Shown: positions 1 to 11,790, counted from the stretch's first letter. The stretch is DNA of 64,000 bases from Eucalyptus grandis (GCF_016545825.1 NC_052613.1:43754112-43818111); one strand, 5' to 3'. Translations and numbers: made by a program. Notes: a model not told the origin generated them from the letters alone.

Positions 1-1010
1 AAAGATGGGCGAAGGTGTGTCAACTTTTGAGCATATCAATAAATTCAATGAGGTCATTAATCAATTGAATTTAGTTAAGATTGACTTTGATAATGTGATA
101 CGTGCTTTAATTATATATCCTCGGCCTGATAGTTGGAATACCACTATTATTGTTGTTGGTAATTCCTCTAAGTCAATGAGCTTGATGTTTGATGAGATTT
201 GCAAATTGATCTTGAGTGAAGCCATCCATAGGAGAGAATCTAGAACTTGTACCTATTAGTTTAGTGGGTGAAGTTAGAGAAGGAACTTATACTTGTGTTG
301 GTAAGAGTGCTATGAACTTGACTAGAAGAAGTAAATCTATGACCAGTGATGTTGTCTGTGGGAATTGTGGCAAGAGTAAGCATCTTAGATGGGATTACCT
401 TAAGGTGGAGAACAAGATGGGTAAGGGAATTAAAGTTGAGTTTACTAATGATATTGTTGCAATTGTTGATGGTGTTTTGAATGGCGATGATTGCCTATCT
501 GTCATTGGGATTCATTGCTTGATGGATGGCTTTTTGATTCTATTATTCATTTCCCACTACTCCAAACAAGAATTGCTATACTACTTATTTGAGTCCACAT
601 AGTAGTAAAGTGCGATTGGTGGACAACGAAGAGTGCGATTTTATGGATGTTGGCGATATTAGAATCAAAATGCATAATTGAGGGAGGACATTGAATGGAG
701 TGAGTCATGTTCCAAAAATTGAAGAAGAACTTAATTTTCTTGAGTTCCATAGATTATAGCCGGGTGTTAATATGCTTCAGAATGTGGAGTTGCAAAATCA
801 TTTGAGGTACCGTGGTGATAATGAAATGAGTCAAACGCATGGCCTATATGAGCTTCAAGGGGAGACGGTAACAAATTTTGTTGCAGAGATGTCGAAAGCA
901 CTTATTTGACTCTCATAATTGTGGCATATGCATTTAGATCACATTACTAAGAGACTTAAGGTTATTAATAGAAGTAACCCATCGTGTGGTTACATGACTG
1001 CCGAAACCAA
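1..1010 (+). pseudogene. Degraded Ty1/copia gag-protease-integrase remnant
   Basis: The window opens inside a copia-type gag domain (5-250; residues such as FEHINKFNEVINQL and the motif around ALIIYPRPDSW). A damaged CCHC zinc knuckle follows at about 350-415 (CGNCGKSKHLRWDYLK, with the last Cys lost). Bases 530-760 resemble the aspartic protease region and the downstream 'VPKIEEELNFL' segment, and 930-980 resembles the HLDHITKRLKV part of the GAG-pre-integrase domain. All of it is cut by stops and frameshifts, so nothing is translatable. Only copia family membership can be supported; the lineage cannot be assigned. Confidence 0.6.
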
Positions 1011-2244
1011 ATGTATATAGGTGCCATGACTTAGGCAAATAGTGAAAAGTACACTTCATTACAACTATAAGAGAAATCATGAAAATTGCAATATCGATTC
1101 ACTTGAATGTTAGCAAGTTGTCACGATTTTCTTCAAGGAATAGTGCTAAATTTATACTAATAATTTGTGAAGGACTACTCGAGAAAGACCTACTATTTAT
1201 GCAAAGGCATAAATTTAATACTATTCCCAAGATTAGGCTTTTGAGGGCTTTGGTCGAAAATGAGACTAGTAAGATAATAAATAACTAATAGATTGATAGT
1301 GGCCTGGAGTTCTACTCAGAGTGGTTCAACAAATCCTACAATGGAGAAGATATAATGAGATGGCGCACTAATGCTAGTGAACTACAAAGGGTTGTAGAGT
1401 TGGGGAGCAGAACATTAGTGGAGACAACCTACAAAAGGCTTTCTTGTGCCGATATGGGTAGGAAATTCCTAATAGGTGGGCTTAGTACAATGAGCAACTT
1501 AGTGAATAGGTCTCCATCAACTATGATCGAATATTTGACTCATGAGGAAGCATGGCAAAGCAATGTTGTTATTTTCTCGTAATTACAATATTTGGTTATC
1601 CATAGTATAAGCTCAATGGGAGGACAAGAAAGTGCATATTCCTAAGCTATGCATAAGGTAAGTAGGGCTATCAACTACAGTACTTGGAATTATACTCACC
1701 TATTGTCAGCGAAGAAGTTACATTTGATGTTTCTTCAAGATTTCTGAGTAAGAGTGGCTGTGATGGTATTAATACGAATATGGACAGTTACAACCAAAAC
1801 TCCTAAGGTAGCAGCCCTAGCAAGTGCTAGCATCATAATTGACACAGATAATGTTTGTAGTGAGATGGAGCCTTCTGAGCCAACAGTTGTTACTACTGCT
1901 AAGTTTGACAAGGTGCATGTTTAATCTCCTACCTTTTGAGCCAACAGTTGTTACTGTTGCTAAGTTTGACAAGGTGCATGTTTAATCTTCTGATAAATAT
2001 AAATGAAGCGGTCGTTTTGCTTTATCTATGATTAAAGAGCTTGTGTTTGAAAATCCTTGTGGAGTAGTTATATGTGCAAGTGGAATTACTGTCCTAATGA
2101 GGCCCACAATTAAGATCAAGTTCAAATGAATGGAAGATGTCCGTGGTGTTTGAAAGCCCATGCAAGTCTATGAAAGAGTAGTAGCGAAGTTCGAACTCTA
2201 AAGAAGCAATTGTTACTTGGCTCCAATGTCGAGTTAAGGTGCAA
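1011..2244 (+). other. Unresolved decayed retroelement interior
   Basis: This stretch probably continues the same copia remnant: it lies between gag/integrase traces and an LTR-like end. No reverse transcriptase or RNase H motif can be read with confidence. A short direct duplication of about 55 bases is visible around 1875-1985 (the phrase 'ccaacagttgttact' occurs twice). Short open frames at 1079-1288 and 1355-1582 match nothing I recognise. Confidence 0.3.
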
Positions 2245-2712
2245 ATTATTGAGAATGTATCTCAAGTTTGAGCCTCTATAGAAGACTCGATTCAAGTGAA
2301 TTTTTCAGTCGGACTTGAATTTTAATTTGAGGTTTTTCTATTCCAATTTTTTTCTATATAAAAAGTGAGATTCTTCCTAAAAAACCATCTAAGAGATTGG
2401 TTTTTTTAATGTAAATTACACCCTAAAGTGATTCAAGAGGAGTCTTAATTTGTGACAATCAAGCGTGTGATGTGCTTGTGAATTATTTCATGTGTATTTA
2501 AAGTCATGAAAATCTTGTGTTAAGATTTTATATAATTCCTTTGTGAAATTTGACAATTATTTTGTCAGAAATTGTGAGAGCTTTACCGTGTGAGAGATTA
2601 GGTATAATTGAGAGCTGGGTTACATTTAAGTAAATCGAATGTGACCATAATCTCTATTAATTGCATAATCTCTAGTAGAATCTTGCATTGTTTACCCTGT
2701 GATTTAGGTGCC
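2245..2712 (+). repeat. LTR-like end of the degraded copia remnant
   Basis: The phrase 'aaggtgcaaattattgag' at about 2236 resembles the usual plant copia junction of a polypurine tract followed by an LTR starting TGTTGA. The following ~460 bases have LTR character: AT-rich, a TATATAAA-like box at about 2355, and an end with 'ttgcattgtttaccctgtg' typical of copia LTR 3' ends. No partner LTR lies in the window, so the boundaries are approximate. Confidence 0.4.
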
Positions 2713-4017
2713 ATCGATCGGATCATGTAAATTCGATGTCCGTTTCATTTCCTTTTGCCATTTATTTTATTGTCTACTCGTTTGTTTTTCACAACAAAAA
2801 TCATCGCAATCTTACTCTACAGACCACAAAACACCTAAGAGTGACATAAGTCCAGAATTATGGAATTACTGTCGTTGCGTAGGTTTTATCTTGGAAACGT
2901 GGGTAACGCCTAAGAGTTGATCTAATACCAATGAATTGTATTGGCTGTGATGATCCACTGTAACATCAAGAACCACGTGTATCTTGATAACAGCAGTTAC
3001 TCAGCACTATATAACTCTTTTGATCTGTCGAATTCTTGGATACGTCGACAAAAGACAACTCTAGACGTCCGTCGCAATCTCGTATGGTTCTCAAGACCTA
3101 TTAAATGCATCATAGCTGCCCAGCTGATGATATGAGCCATTCTCTATTATTGAGAGGATCGTCTGATCTTCCAAATCTGCATGCCCTGCACGACGACAGT
3201 CGGATCTTTTGTGGACCTCAACCGTAAGTACTGCTCTTGGGCCCATGTCTGATTTGTAAATGTTATTGGGGGTGGATATTTTGGGTCTGATGTAAGATGT
3301 GCTGCTCTTTTGCTCAGATGCTAGCCATGGTCCTCTAATGATGTTCGCTTGTCTAGACCTCCGCTTTCGACGTGTGGGGTTTCGGGCTCGGCTTGGTTCG
3401 GCTCACTATCGTAATGCAAGTGTCGGTTTCCCCTGTTCATTTACCACGAGAAAAGTTCAGTTGATAGTGCAAGAAGATCTCTCTGGCCCTATGCAATACC
3501 AAATGTTCGACATTTATTCACATATTGTTACATCGTCTTATGAAAGCGTCGTCCTAAGTAACTTATGGTGAAAGCTACCGTGTTACCATGACATTGGATT
3601 CGACAAGGCTCTGATGTTTTGCACGCCTGAACGGGATGAGGGACGCTCGCCTCAACTAGAATGGGAAACCCTAAAAATGAGAGAGCGTTTGGAGAGCACC
3701 TCAACGTCAAGAAAACACACGCCATTGAAAGTCAAAGACTCCGAAAATGACCGCAAAAATGCGACTCGGGAGAGCACGGCGTGCGAAAATGAACACGAAA
3801 ACGCCAAGTCGAAAAGGGCAGGGAGAAAAATACAGGAAAGACGACAAATGAACATGCAAAAATTGCAATCTGTTAATGCGGTTCGCATCGGGTTGCCCCA
3901 TCGAGAACGGCGTTCCTCCGACCATGTCTCGAGGAACGGAGGTTTGTGTCCGATTCCCATATGAGGATACAGATGAACCCAACTATGAAGGTGCGGTTTA
4001 AGGTTTAGAAACTAAAT
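2713..4017. other. Intergenic, no recognised gene
   Basis: About 1.3 kb in which I recognise no gene. The segment 3570-3960 is less AT-rich and open on both strands (for example 3614-3964 plus, 3652-3960 minus), but the translations are low-complexity and charged with no family resemblance. Confidence 0.5.
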
Positions 4018-4528
4018 GGGGAAAATTATTACAAAAATTATAAACTTATTACACTTTTGCTAATTCAATCTTAAACATTTAATTTTGTCAATTGAATTCT
4101 AAATTTTTTTTCACTTTTTATCAATTAAGTCAATCCACCTTGTCTAGGCGAGGCCATTGCGACTGCAAGCAAGGTTAGCCTCACCAGCCAAGGGCGAAGG
4201 CAGCTAGAGAGGCTCGCCTCACCTGCTACCATGATGGCCTTCTAGGTGAGTGTCGCAGGCAAGGGCCTAGTGACTCTTGCCGACCATAATTAAAAATATA
4301 TATTTGAATAAATATTAAAATATTAATAATAATAAAAAATTATGTCAAGGCTAGTCATATCACGAAAAATGACCGATGTCCATGTTAGTGAATATCGGTC
4401 AAAATTGATCGAATAGACTCAATTGGAAAAAAAATAAAAATCTTTATAATTTAATCGGCAAAATTGAAATATATATGACTAAATTAGTAAAAGTGCAACA
4501 AATTTATGATTTTTTGGATAATTTTCCC
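4018..4528. mobile_element. Mutator-like MITE with 9-bp imperfect target duplication
   Basis: The left end (gggaaaattattacaaaaat) and right end (ending tggataattttccc) are inverted repeats, and the homology continues inward (acttattacacttttgct against agtaaaagtgcaacaaat). Flanks of 9 bases, aaactaaat and ataccaaat, match at 7 of 9, which fits a Mutator-type insertion. The interior has a GC-rich core (about 4141-4285) rich in GGCGAGG/CTCGCC words. No transposase is present, so the element is non-autonomous. The ends resemble those of the element at 38558-39480. Confidence 0.7.
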
Positions 4529-5174
4529 ATACCAAATGCATCAATGCTCCACCACATTTGCATTTATATATGCACTAAACTATTTATACAAGTAAGCTAA
4601 CTTAATTAGAAGCCCCATATGTAATAAAATTAACTTCAATAAATTTCACTTAATGTCCACTTAATTTTAAAAATTACAACAAAAGAATAAATATGGCAAC
4701 TTATTTGAAACCATTTCGTTTAGCTTCATTACCTTCGTTTAAAATGCCCTCGTTTTAAATTCCACTTATTTTAAATGTAGCTTATATCATTTGAAGCAAT
4801 TTTTTTTTTTATAGTAAAAAGTGAAAAGGTAAATGAAAATAATTTTTTTTGCAAAATCCGAATGTTTTGAAATTTGAGTTCATGAATAATGGTGTAGATC
4901 CAAAACTGTTGATGATAAATCTTGAATCACTCAATCAGGTTCAAGTATGAGGATCGAAGCTCCTATTTTCCTCTTTATAGATAGAAAGCTGCCCATTCAT
5001 TTTGATACCCCTGAAGGACTTTAAAATTATTGTTTCTTGGAGAGTACGCTCCATTTGTTATGTAGAAAATGAATGTTTTAAAAAAAAATTAAAATGATTG
5101 ATTATATCGCTTATATAAATAAATGAATGAATAATATTTTTATCGTCTATGAAAAGGTTTTGACATAAATTGTT
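4529..5174. other. AT-rich intergenic spacer
   Basis: Very AT-rich sequence with homopolymer runs (poly-T at about 4801). No gene, RNA or clear repeat structure was seen. Confidence 0.5.
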
Positions 5175-5179
5175 CTCAA

Positions 5180-5541
5180 TGTTATGAATTACATGAATGG
5201 ATAGAATACATGAATGAATATTCATTATATTCATCTTATCCAATGTACTTATTATGGTACATTTGTATCAAATGTTCTAAGTACATCTCCTATACAATGA
5301 ACGTTCGTCTCCTTATCATGTACATGTATCATTCGATACATTGATATTAATGATAAGTACATTCTTGTTCTCCTATAAATAGGAGTTTAGTTTTGATGTA
5401 CAACACACAATCACACAGAAACACGACAGTGAGATACTAGAAATAAAGCTCTCTCATCTTGCTACTATCTCTAGTGTTCACTTGCTTTCTCTTCTTTAAT
5501 CTCTTCTCTATTATATATTCGCCACGCGATATTTTACAACA
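5180..5541 (+). repeat. 5' LTR of the copia element
   Basis: The LTR has TG...CA ends. Its promoter contains TATAAATA at 5374-5381, sitting inside the inverted repeat CTCCTA/TAGGAG. Transcription should start just downstream, before the CT-rich leader at 5445-5510. Compared with the 3' LTR it lacks one C in each of two short C runs and differs at three other bases. Confidence 0.95.
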
Positions 5542-5557
5542 CGTTATCAGCACGAGG
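5542..5557 (+). promoter_or_regulatory. Putative tRNA primer binding site
   Basis: Directly after the 5' LTR lies 'cgttatcagcacgagg', the position where minus-strand priming starts. It resembles the TATCAG core of methionine-tRNA-primed copia elements, but the primer tRNA was not verified. Confidence 0.5.
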
Positions 5558-5626
5558 ATCTACCGATTGAGTAAGTAACTTTTGCAAGCACGAAGATCTA
5601 TCGATTGAGTAAGTAAATTTTGCAAG
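5551..5626 (+). repeat. Tandem duplication in the copia leader
   Basis: A block of about 38 bases beginning 'gcacgaggatctaccgattg' is repeated immediately as 'gcacgaagatctatcgattg', both followed by 'agtaagtaa'. It lies between the primer site and gag. Confidence 0.75.
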
Positions 5627-5803
5627 GTGAGTATTATTTTTATTAATCAACTTATACTTCATCTTCTTCTATCAATTCTTCATTTTTATTTTTCTTGGCC
5701 CGAAGCCAAAATTCAAATCTAAAAGTATCCTTCTGCTCCCGAAGTAGCGGTGGATATTTGGAAATCCTTTTAATTGATTTAAGGATTTATTTTTGCAAGG
5801 ATT

Positions 5804-6625
5804 ATGGCAAATATTGAAAAGCCCAAATTCCACATCCTGGAAGTGAGTGGAAAGAATTATCTATCCCGGCGCCTTGACATGGAAATGCACCTCCAAGGTC
5901 TCGCTAATACAATTACAGAGGATGGAACCTCAAATGAAAAGGATAAAGCAAATGCGCTGATTTTTATTCGCCGTCATTTGCATGAGAGCCTGCAGACTCA
6001 ATATTTATCCGTTCGAGACCCGCATATCTTGTGGAGGAGATTGAAGGATAGGTATGATCATACCAAAACTGTTATCCTCCCTCAAGCATAATATGATTGG
6101 CAAAATCTCAGACTGCAAGATTTTAAATCGGTGTCGACTATAATTCTGCTTTATTTGATATCGTTTCTCGGCTAGAGTTATGCGGTATCAAACTCACGAT
6201 GCAGAATTGCTTGAAAAAAACTTTTTCCACTTTTCATGCTTCGAATATTGTATTGCAACAGCAATACCGGCAACGTCAATTTGCCACATATTCTGAATTA
6301 ATTTCTGTGCTTCCGCCGAGCAAACTAATGAATTGCTACTCAAAAATCATGATCTTAGACCTGTTGGCTCAAAAGCATTGCACGAAGCACATGCTAACTT
6401 TGAGAAAAATACTGGCCATTTTAAGGGCTATAAGCGCAAGCAAGAATATAATCCTAGAAGGGATGGCAAGAAATTTAACCGCCCTAGGAAATCAAACTTT
6501 GGCCTGAATCATGGCAAAGAAAAGAAGCAAAAGAAGGTGATTAATGAAAGTATTTGTCATCGCTGTGGCATGACTGGGCACGGTCACGCACATGCCGTAC
6601 GCCAAAACATTTTGTTGACCTATAC
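5804..6625 (+). pseudogene. Copia gag, frameshifted
   Basis: Gag starts at ATG 5804 (MANIEKPKFHILEVSGKNYL), the usual plant copia capsid opening. The first frame ends at TAA 6089-6091, where the family normally continues through a YDWQNLRLQDFKSV-like segment that is visible in the DNA just downstream. The frame moves again at about 6130 and 6330 (LKKTFSTFHASNIVLQQQYR, then KNHDLRPVGSKALHEAHANF). A zinc knuckle CHRCGMTGHGHAHAV at about 6557-6600 keeps Cys-Cys-His but has lost the final Cys through a frame change. No functional Gag can come from this copy. Confidence 0.85.
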
Positions 6626-6980
6626 AGGCATCTTTAAAGCATACGGGCAAGCGTGGTGAATCTCATGCCATTGAAATCAATCCTACTGCCATAACCACTG
6701 TTGAGGCCAACAATATCTCCGTTGGTGGGACTCCTCTTGCTCCCGAAGTAGCAAATGCATCATTGGATGTCTCGATTTCTTTGAGGACCTCGATTACTTT
6801 GATGAATCAGATTGGTGGATGATAATTTGAACTTTGAATTTTATGTTATTTCGCTTTAAATGTATTTTTTTTATTGAAATACTTATGAACCTTATATAAT
6901 ATTTATCTTTGAAATTTTATTCGACTATATAACTAATATGCAACTTTTATGATACTTGACACCTGAAGTTGTCAATATAA

Positions 6981-8220
6981 ATGCAAATGGAAAATACCGA
7001 GAAAAATGAAGATGTTTGTTTGCTTGATAGTGCAACAACACATACTATATTTTGTAGTAGACACTTTTTCTTGAGTATGACATTGCGTAAGGCACAAATC
7101 CATACAATATCAGGTCCTGTTCCGATTATTGATGGTTTTGGGAATGCTGAAATTATTTTGCCAAATGGTACAATCCTGCATATTGAGAATGCGTTTCTAA
7201 GCATTCGATCCAAAAGGAATCTGCTCAGTTTCAAAGATGTACGCCGTAATGGGTACCATATTGAGACTATTTATGAGCAAGATAAGGAATACATTGGCAT
7301 TTCCTCTTATAAGATGGGCCTGAAGACCATCCATGAGAAGCTAGAAGCTTCTTCTATGGGTTTGTATTGTGTCATGATTAAAGCTGTTGAAACCTACGCT
7401 ACCATATCCACGGAGATTGGTAAGCCCCGATCGGTTTGGACTATGGCATGATCGCCTTGGTCATCCCGGGCGCTTCAATGATGCGTAGGATAATTCAAAA
7501 TACAAAAGGGCACCCTTTAAAGGATATAAAGGTATTGTTGTCCAAAGATTATAATTGTGAGGCTTGCTCACAAGGAAAGCTCATTATCAAACCTTCTATA
7601 ACAAAGGTTAATTTTGAATCTCCTTTATTCTTGCAAAGAATTCGGGGTGATATTTGTGGACCAATACAACCACCAAGTGGACCATTTCGATATTTTATGG
7701 TATTAGTGGACGCATCCCGTAGATGGTCCCATGTTTGCCTATTATCTACGCGCAATGTCGCATTTGCACGTTTACTTGCGCAGATTATAAAGCTCGGGCA
7801 CAATTCCCCGATTATCCAATTAAGAGCATAAGGATGGATAATGCCGGTGAATTTACATCAAAGAGTTTTGATACATATTGTGCTTCACTCAGAATCGAGG
7901 TTGAGCACCCGGTTGCATATGTTCATACTCAAAATGGATTGGCAGAATCCTTGATTAAACGTATCCAAATCATTGCCCGCACTCTATTATTGAGAACGAT
8001 CTCAACGATACAGCATGGGGTCATGCGGTTTTGCATGCGGCAGCTCTAATAAGATTACGCCCCACCGCTAGTATTTTACAATCTCCCTTCAAATGGTTCT
8101 TGGTTATGAACCAGATATTTCACATCTACGCACATTTGGTTGTGCAGACAGTGCCTCGTAGCACCGCCAAAAAGGACGAAAATGGGTCCCCAATGCCGTT
8201 TGGGCATTTATGTTGGGTTT
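6981..8220 (+). pseudogene. Copia protease and integrase, frameshifted
   Basis: The protease active-site motif LLDSATTHT lies at about 7019-7045 and is followed by conserved copia protease sequence to 7430. A stop at 7449 and a frame change break the GAG-pre-integrase zinc finger (WHDRLGHPG at about 7440-7470, then CEACSQGK at about 7557-7580). The integrase core is recognisable: GDICGPIQPPSGPFRYFMVL with its first catalytic Asp, SIRMDNAGEFTSKSF with the second, and QNGLAESLIKRIQ with the catalytic Glu. At least two further frameshifts (about 7780 and 8030) occur before the C-terminal part fades at about 8220. Confidence 0.85.
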
Positions 8221-8593
8221 AGTTCACCATCTATTATTAGGTTCTTGGAACCAACTACCGGTGATCTTTTTCTTGCCGGGTTTGCGAGATTGTCATTTCG
8301 ATGAGACTAGGTTTCCATCAATTGGGATACCTACAACTTCCATGACTGCAAAACAAAAACCAGTTAAGGTTTTCTCCTAGAATGAGAAAAATTTATCTCA
8401 ATTAGACCCAAGGACTCCTGAATGTGAAAACGATGTGCAGCGCATAATCCATTTACAGGCTATGGCCAATAGACTTCCTGACGCATTTAATGATGCTGCT
8501 AAGGTAACGAAATCTCATATTCCAGCTGCAAATGCTCCAGCTTAGGATAGCTGTTTCGAAGAACAAAGCTAAAATGGATCAAAATCCCCGCAC

Positions 8594-9762
8594 TTGAAGC
8601 GTGGTAGACCGATAGGATCAAAAGATACTGCTCCTCGAAAACGAAGGGGAAAGAATCAGGAATTCGCTCCAAAAGAGCCTAGCGTTGTGCTCGCTCCCAA
8701 AGAGCTTATTGCCCCTGAAGAGGCACAAACCCATGAAAGGAGCATTAGCCCCAGGAATACTGAGAATTCCATTACATACTGTAATGAAATTTGGGATCGA
8801 AATGAAATCATCATTGATGATGCTTTTGCATTCTCAGTTGCTCATCAAATTATGGATGATGATTGTGAACCACAATCTATTATTGAATGTCGTCAAAGGC
8901 AAGATTGGCATAAGTGGGAGGAAGCAATTAAAGCTGAATTAGCTTCCCTAACTAAACGAGAGGTTTTTGGACCTGTAACTCGTATTCCCGATAATGTAAA
9001 GTCCGTTGGATATAAATGGGTATTTATCCGAAAACGAAATGAGAAAAACGAGGTTGTCGATATAAAGCCTGACTCGTTGCCCATGATTCTCCCAGAGACC
9101 TGGGATTGATTATAATGAGACATATTCACCTGTGATGGATATGATTACATTTCGTTTTCTCATTAGCCTAGCAATCTTTGAACGATTGGAAATGCGTCTT
9201 ATGGACGTTGTGACGGCATATCTATATGGCTCATTAGACTCGATATTTATATGAAAATTCCGAGGGATTCAAAATGCCCGAAGCATGCACTCCCGCAATT
9301 TATTCTCCATAAAATTGCAAAGATCCTTGTATGGGTTAAAGCAATCCGGTCGCATGTGGTATCAACGCCTAAGTGAGTACCTAATTAAGGAAAGGTACAA
9401 AAATGATCCTATCTCGCCCATGCGTGTTTATTAAGAAATCGAAACTGGATTTGCTATTATAGCGGTTTATGTCGACGATATAAATTTAATTGGAACCGGA
9501 AGAGTTAGCTGAAACCGCTGAATATTTGAAAAGGGAGTTTGAAGTTAAAGATTTGGGTAAAACCAAACTTTGTCTTGGTCTAGAGCTTGAGCATAAAGCA
9601 AATGGAATAATCGTCCATCAATCAGCATATGTTGAAAGATTGCTTAAACGTTTCAACATGGACAAAGCTCACCCATTGAGCACCCCTATGGTTGTAAGGT
9701 CTCTAGATCCCCAAAATGACCCATTTCGTCCTAAAGAATCGATGAAGAGATACTTGGTCTGA
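8594..9762 (+). pseudogene. Copia reverse transcriptase, frameshifted
   Basis: The segment 8594-9109 holds the pre-RT linker and the first RT block (WHKWEEAIKAELASLTKREV, then YKWVFIRKRNEKNEVV). The frame then breaks. RT continues as the MDVVTAYLYGSL-like block at about 9195-9235 and the catalytic YVDD at 9468-9479. The last piece, 9490-9762 (FEVKDLGKTKLCLGLELEH, then VERLLKRFNMDKAHPLSTPM), is a typical copia RT thumb and connection. Four or more frame changes make it inactive. Confidence 0.85.
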
Positions 9763-10462
9763 AGTACCATATCTCAATGCAATTGGGGCTTTGATGTACT
9801 TGGCACAATGTACGAGACCGGATATCGCTTTTGCGGTAAATTTATTGGCACGTTTTAGTTCGAGCCAACTCGGAGACATTGGAATGGAGTTAAACATATT
9901 TTTCGTTATCTCCGAGGAACCATAGATTTGGGATTATATTATTCCAAGGATTCCACTAACTCTGGTTTAGTTGGATATGCGATGCTGGATATAGATCCGA
10001 TCCACATAAGGCTCGCTCTCAAACCGGGTATTTATTTTGTTATAACGGCACCGCTATTTCTTGGCGTTCTACGAAGCAATCGCTAGTAGCTACATCTTCT
10101 AACCACTCGAGATTATTGCTTTATATGAAGCTGGAAGAGAGTGTGTTTGGTTAAGATCCGTTATAACACATATTCATAATTCTTGTTGCTTAATACCGGT
10201 TACCAATTCTCCCACTATAATTTATGAAGATAATGCTGCTTGTGTTGCACAAGTCGGGGGAGGATATATCAAAGGTGATAGGACCAAGCATATCTCGCCG
10301 AAATTTTTCTATACTCATGAACTTCAAGAAAGTCAACAAATTGATGTTAAACAGATTCGATCCATAAATAATCTTGCAGATCTTTTTACCAAATCATTGC
10401 CAACATCAACTTTTGAGAAATTAGTATATGGCATTGGTATGAGGCGAGTTCATAAGATGTAA
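9763..10462 (+). pseudogene. Copia RNase H region, disrupted
   Basis: The DNA encodes, in shifting frames, the connection ([20 protein letters not shown]), a TKQSLVATSS block at about 10075, YEDNAACVAQVGGGYIKGD at about 10225, TKHISPKFFYTHELQ and NLADLFTKSLPTSTFEKL, ending at about 10460 (MRRVHKM then a stop). These are the usual RNase H and tail motifs of plant copia polyproteins. Confidence 0.8.
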
Positions 10463-10587
10463 GATTGATTAGCCCGAAGTGGCTATATGGCTCAATTGAG
10501 GGGGAGATATTATGAATTATACATTGCAGCATTGATATGTGGCTAGATGCAATAATGATTAGCTCCAGGAGTGGCTATATATGCATT

Positions 10588-10770
10588 GCACTCTTTTTTC
10601 TTTATGTCCGGTTTTTTCCCATAGGGTTTTTCCGGCTTAAAGTTTTTAACGAGGCAATTAATGCATCCATAAAAGGGAGAGATCATAACATTTGTGCTCT
10701 GCACTCTTTTTCCCTTTTGTCCGGTTTTTATCCCACTGGGTTTTTCCGGCTTAAGGTTTTTAATGAGGCA
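10588..10770 (+). repeat. Duplicated pre-PPT block of the copia element
   Basis: Two copies (10588-10656 and 10701-10770) of a block that starts GCACTCTTTTT, contains GTCCGGTTTT, GGGTTTTTCCGGCTTAA and GTTTTTAA, and ends GAGGCA. Related blocks are widespread before the 3' LTR of plant copia elements. Here the block is tandemly doubled. Confidence 0.75.
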
Positions 10771-10811
10771 GTATCATTCAATGCACATTTGTAATGAATA
10801 TAATGAATATT

Positions 10812-10821
10812 CAAGAAGGAG
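10812..10821 (+). promoter_or_regulatory. Polypurine tract next to the 3' LTR
   Basis: The purine run 'caagaaggag' abuts the TG of the 3' LTR and is the likely plus-strand primer. A stronger tract, TTGAGGGGGAGA at 10494-10505, lies about 320 bases upstream and is followed by an LTR-like 'tattatgaattata'. Confidence 0.55.
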
Positions 10822-11185
10822 TGTTATGAAATACATGAATGAATAGAATACATGAATGAATATTCATTATATTCATCTTATCCAATGTACTTATTATGGT
10901 ACATTTGTATCAAATGTTCTAAGTACATCTCCCTATACAATGAACGTTCGTCTCCCTTATCCTGTACATGTATCATTCGATACATTGATATTAATGATAA
11001 GTACATTCTTGTTCTCCTATAAATAGGAGTTTAGTTTTGATGTACAACACACAATCACACAGAAACACGACAGTGAGATACTAGAAATAAAGCTCTCTCA
11101 TCTTGCTACTATCTCTAGTGTTCACTTGCTTTCTCTTCTTTAATCTCTTCTCTATTATATATTCGCCACGCGATATTTTACAACA
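10822..11185 (+). repeat. 3' LTR of the copia element
   Basis: About 99% identical to 5180-5541, with TATAAATA at 11018-11025 and TG...CA ends. It is followed by the CTCAA target duplication. Confidence 0.95.
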
Positions 11186-11394
11186 CTCAATAATAATAAT
11201 ATTTTTCATTAGCTAGTTATTTTAAACGATATGAGTGATTAATTTTAGAAAAATATTTTTCAAAATATTAATTTTCCACAAAACAGATGGAGTCTAAAGC
11301 TTGATACTATTGTTTTTGGGAAATCAAAACTATTTCAAAATGCGAAACTCCGCTAGATTCAGGTCATCAAAGCCGTAGCCGTCTTGTACTTGAA

Positions 11395-11790
11395 ATTAAA
11401 CCATTAGGGCCTTTATTTATGATGTCCATGAAATTTGGCCCAATGTACAATTTGATCTCTAAAATTTTAATTTATTCCAATGATCCCTGAACTTTATTCC
11501 AATATATAATGTCATCATTGAATTTTATGAAAATATTCAATATTATTGTTGATCTTAAATTAATAAAAAGACAATATTAAACATTTTCATATAATTTATA
11601 AATTACATTGAATATATACCAAAAATCCATGAACTATATTGAACAAATGTAAAGTTCAATGACAATATTGTACATTAGGTTAAAGTTCAGAAACCAAATT
11701 GAACAAATTAAAAATTCAGAAATTACATTATACATTGAACCAAAATCCATAAACTATTTATGTCAATTTCGCTATTGAAATCAATACAAT
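11395..11790. mobile_element. MITE-like inverted-repeat element
   Basis: The two halves are imperfect inverted copies of a motif family: 'tttggcccaatgtacaattt', 'gatccctgaacttt', 'tccatgaactatattgaac', 'aagttcagaaaccaaattga', 'catacattgaaccaaaatcc'. The resulting palindrome of about 400 bases is AT-rich and non-coding. I could not fix exact ends or a target duplication. Confidence 0.5.

Larger units (their letters stand above)
5175..11190 (+). mobile_element. Complete Ty1/copia LTR retrotransposon with CTCAA target duplication
   Basis: Two LTRs of 362 and 364 bases (5180-5541, 10822-11185), both starting TGTTATG and ending CAACA, flank an internal region with gag, protease, integrase, reverse transcriptase and RNase H in copia order. 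The 5-base flank CTCAA occurs at 5175-5179 and again at 11186-11190. The LTRs differ by three substitutions and two one-base indels, about 99% identity, so the insertion looks recent. The coding region is nevertheless split by many frameshifts and stops, so this copy could only move with proteins supplied in trans. Confidence 0.95.

Noticed and set aside
3614..3982. Overlapping frames on both strands
   Set aside because: Charged low-complexity translations with no family resemblance and mutually overlapping.
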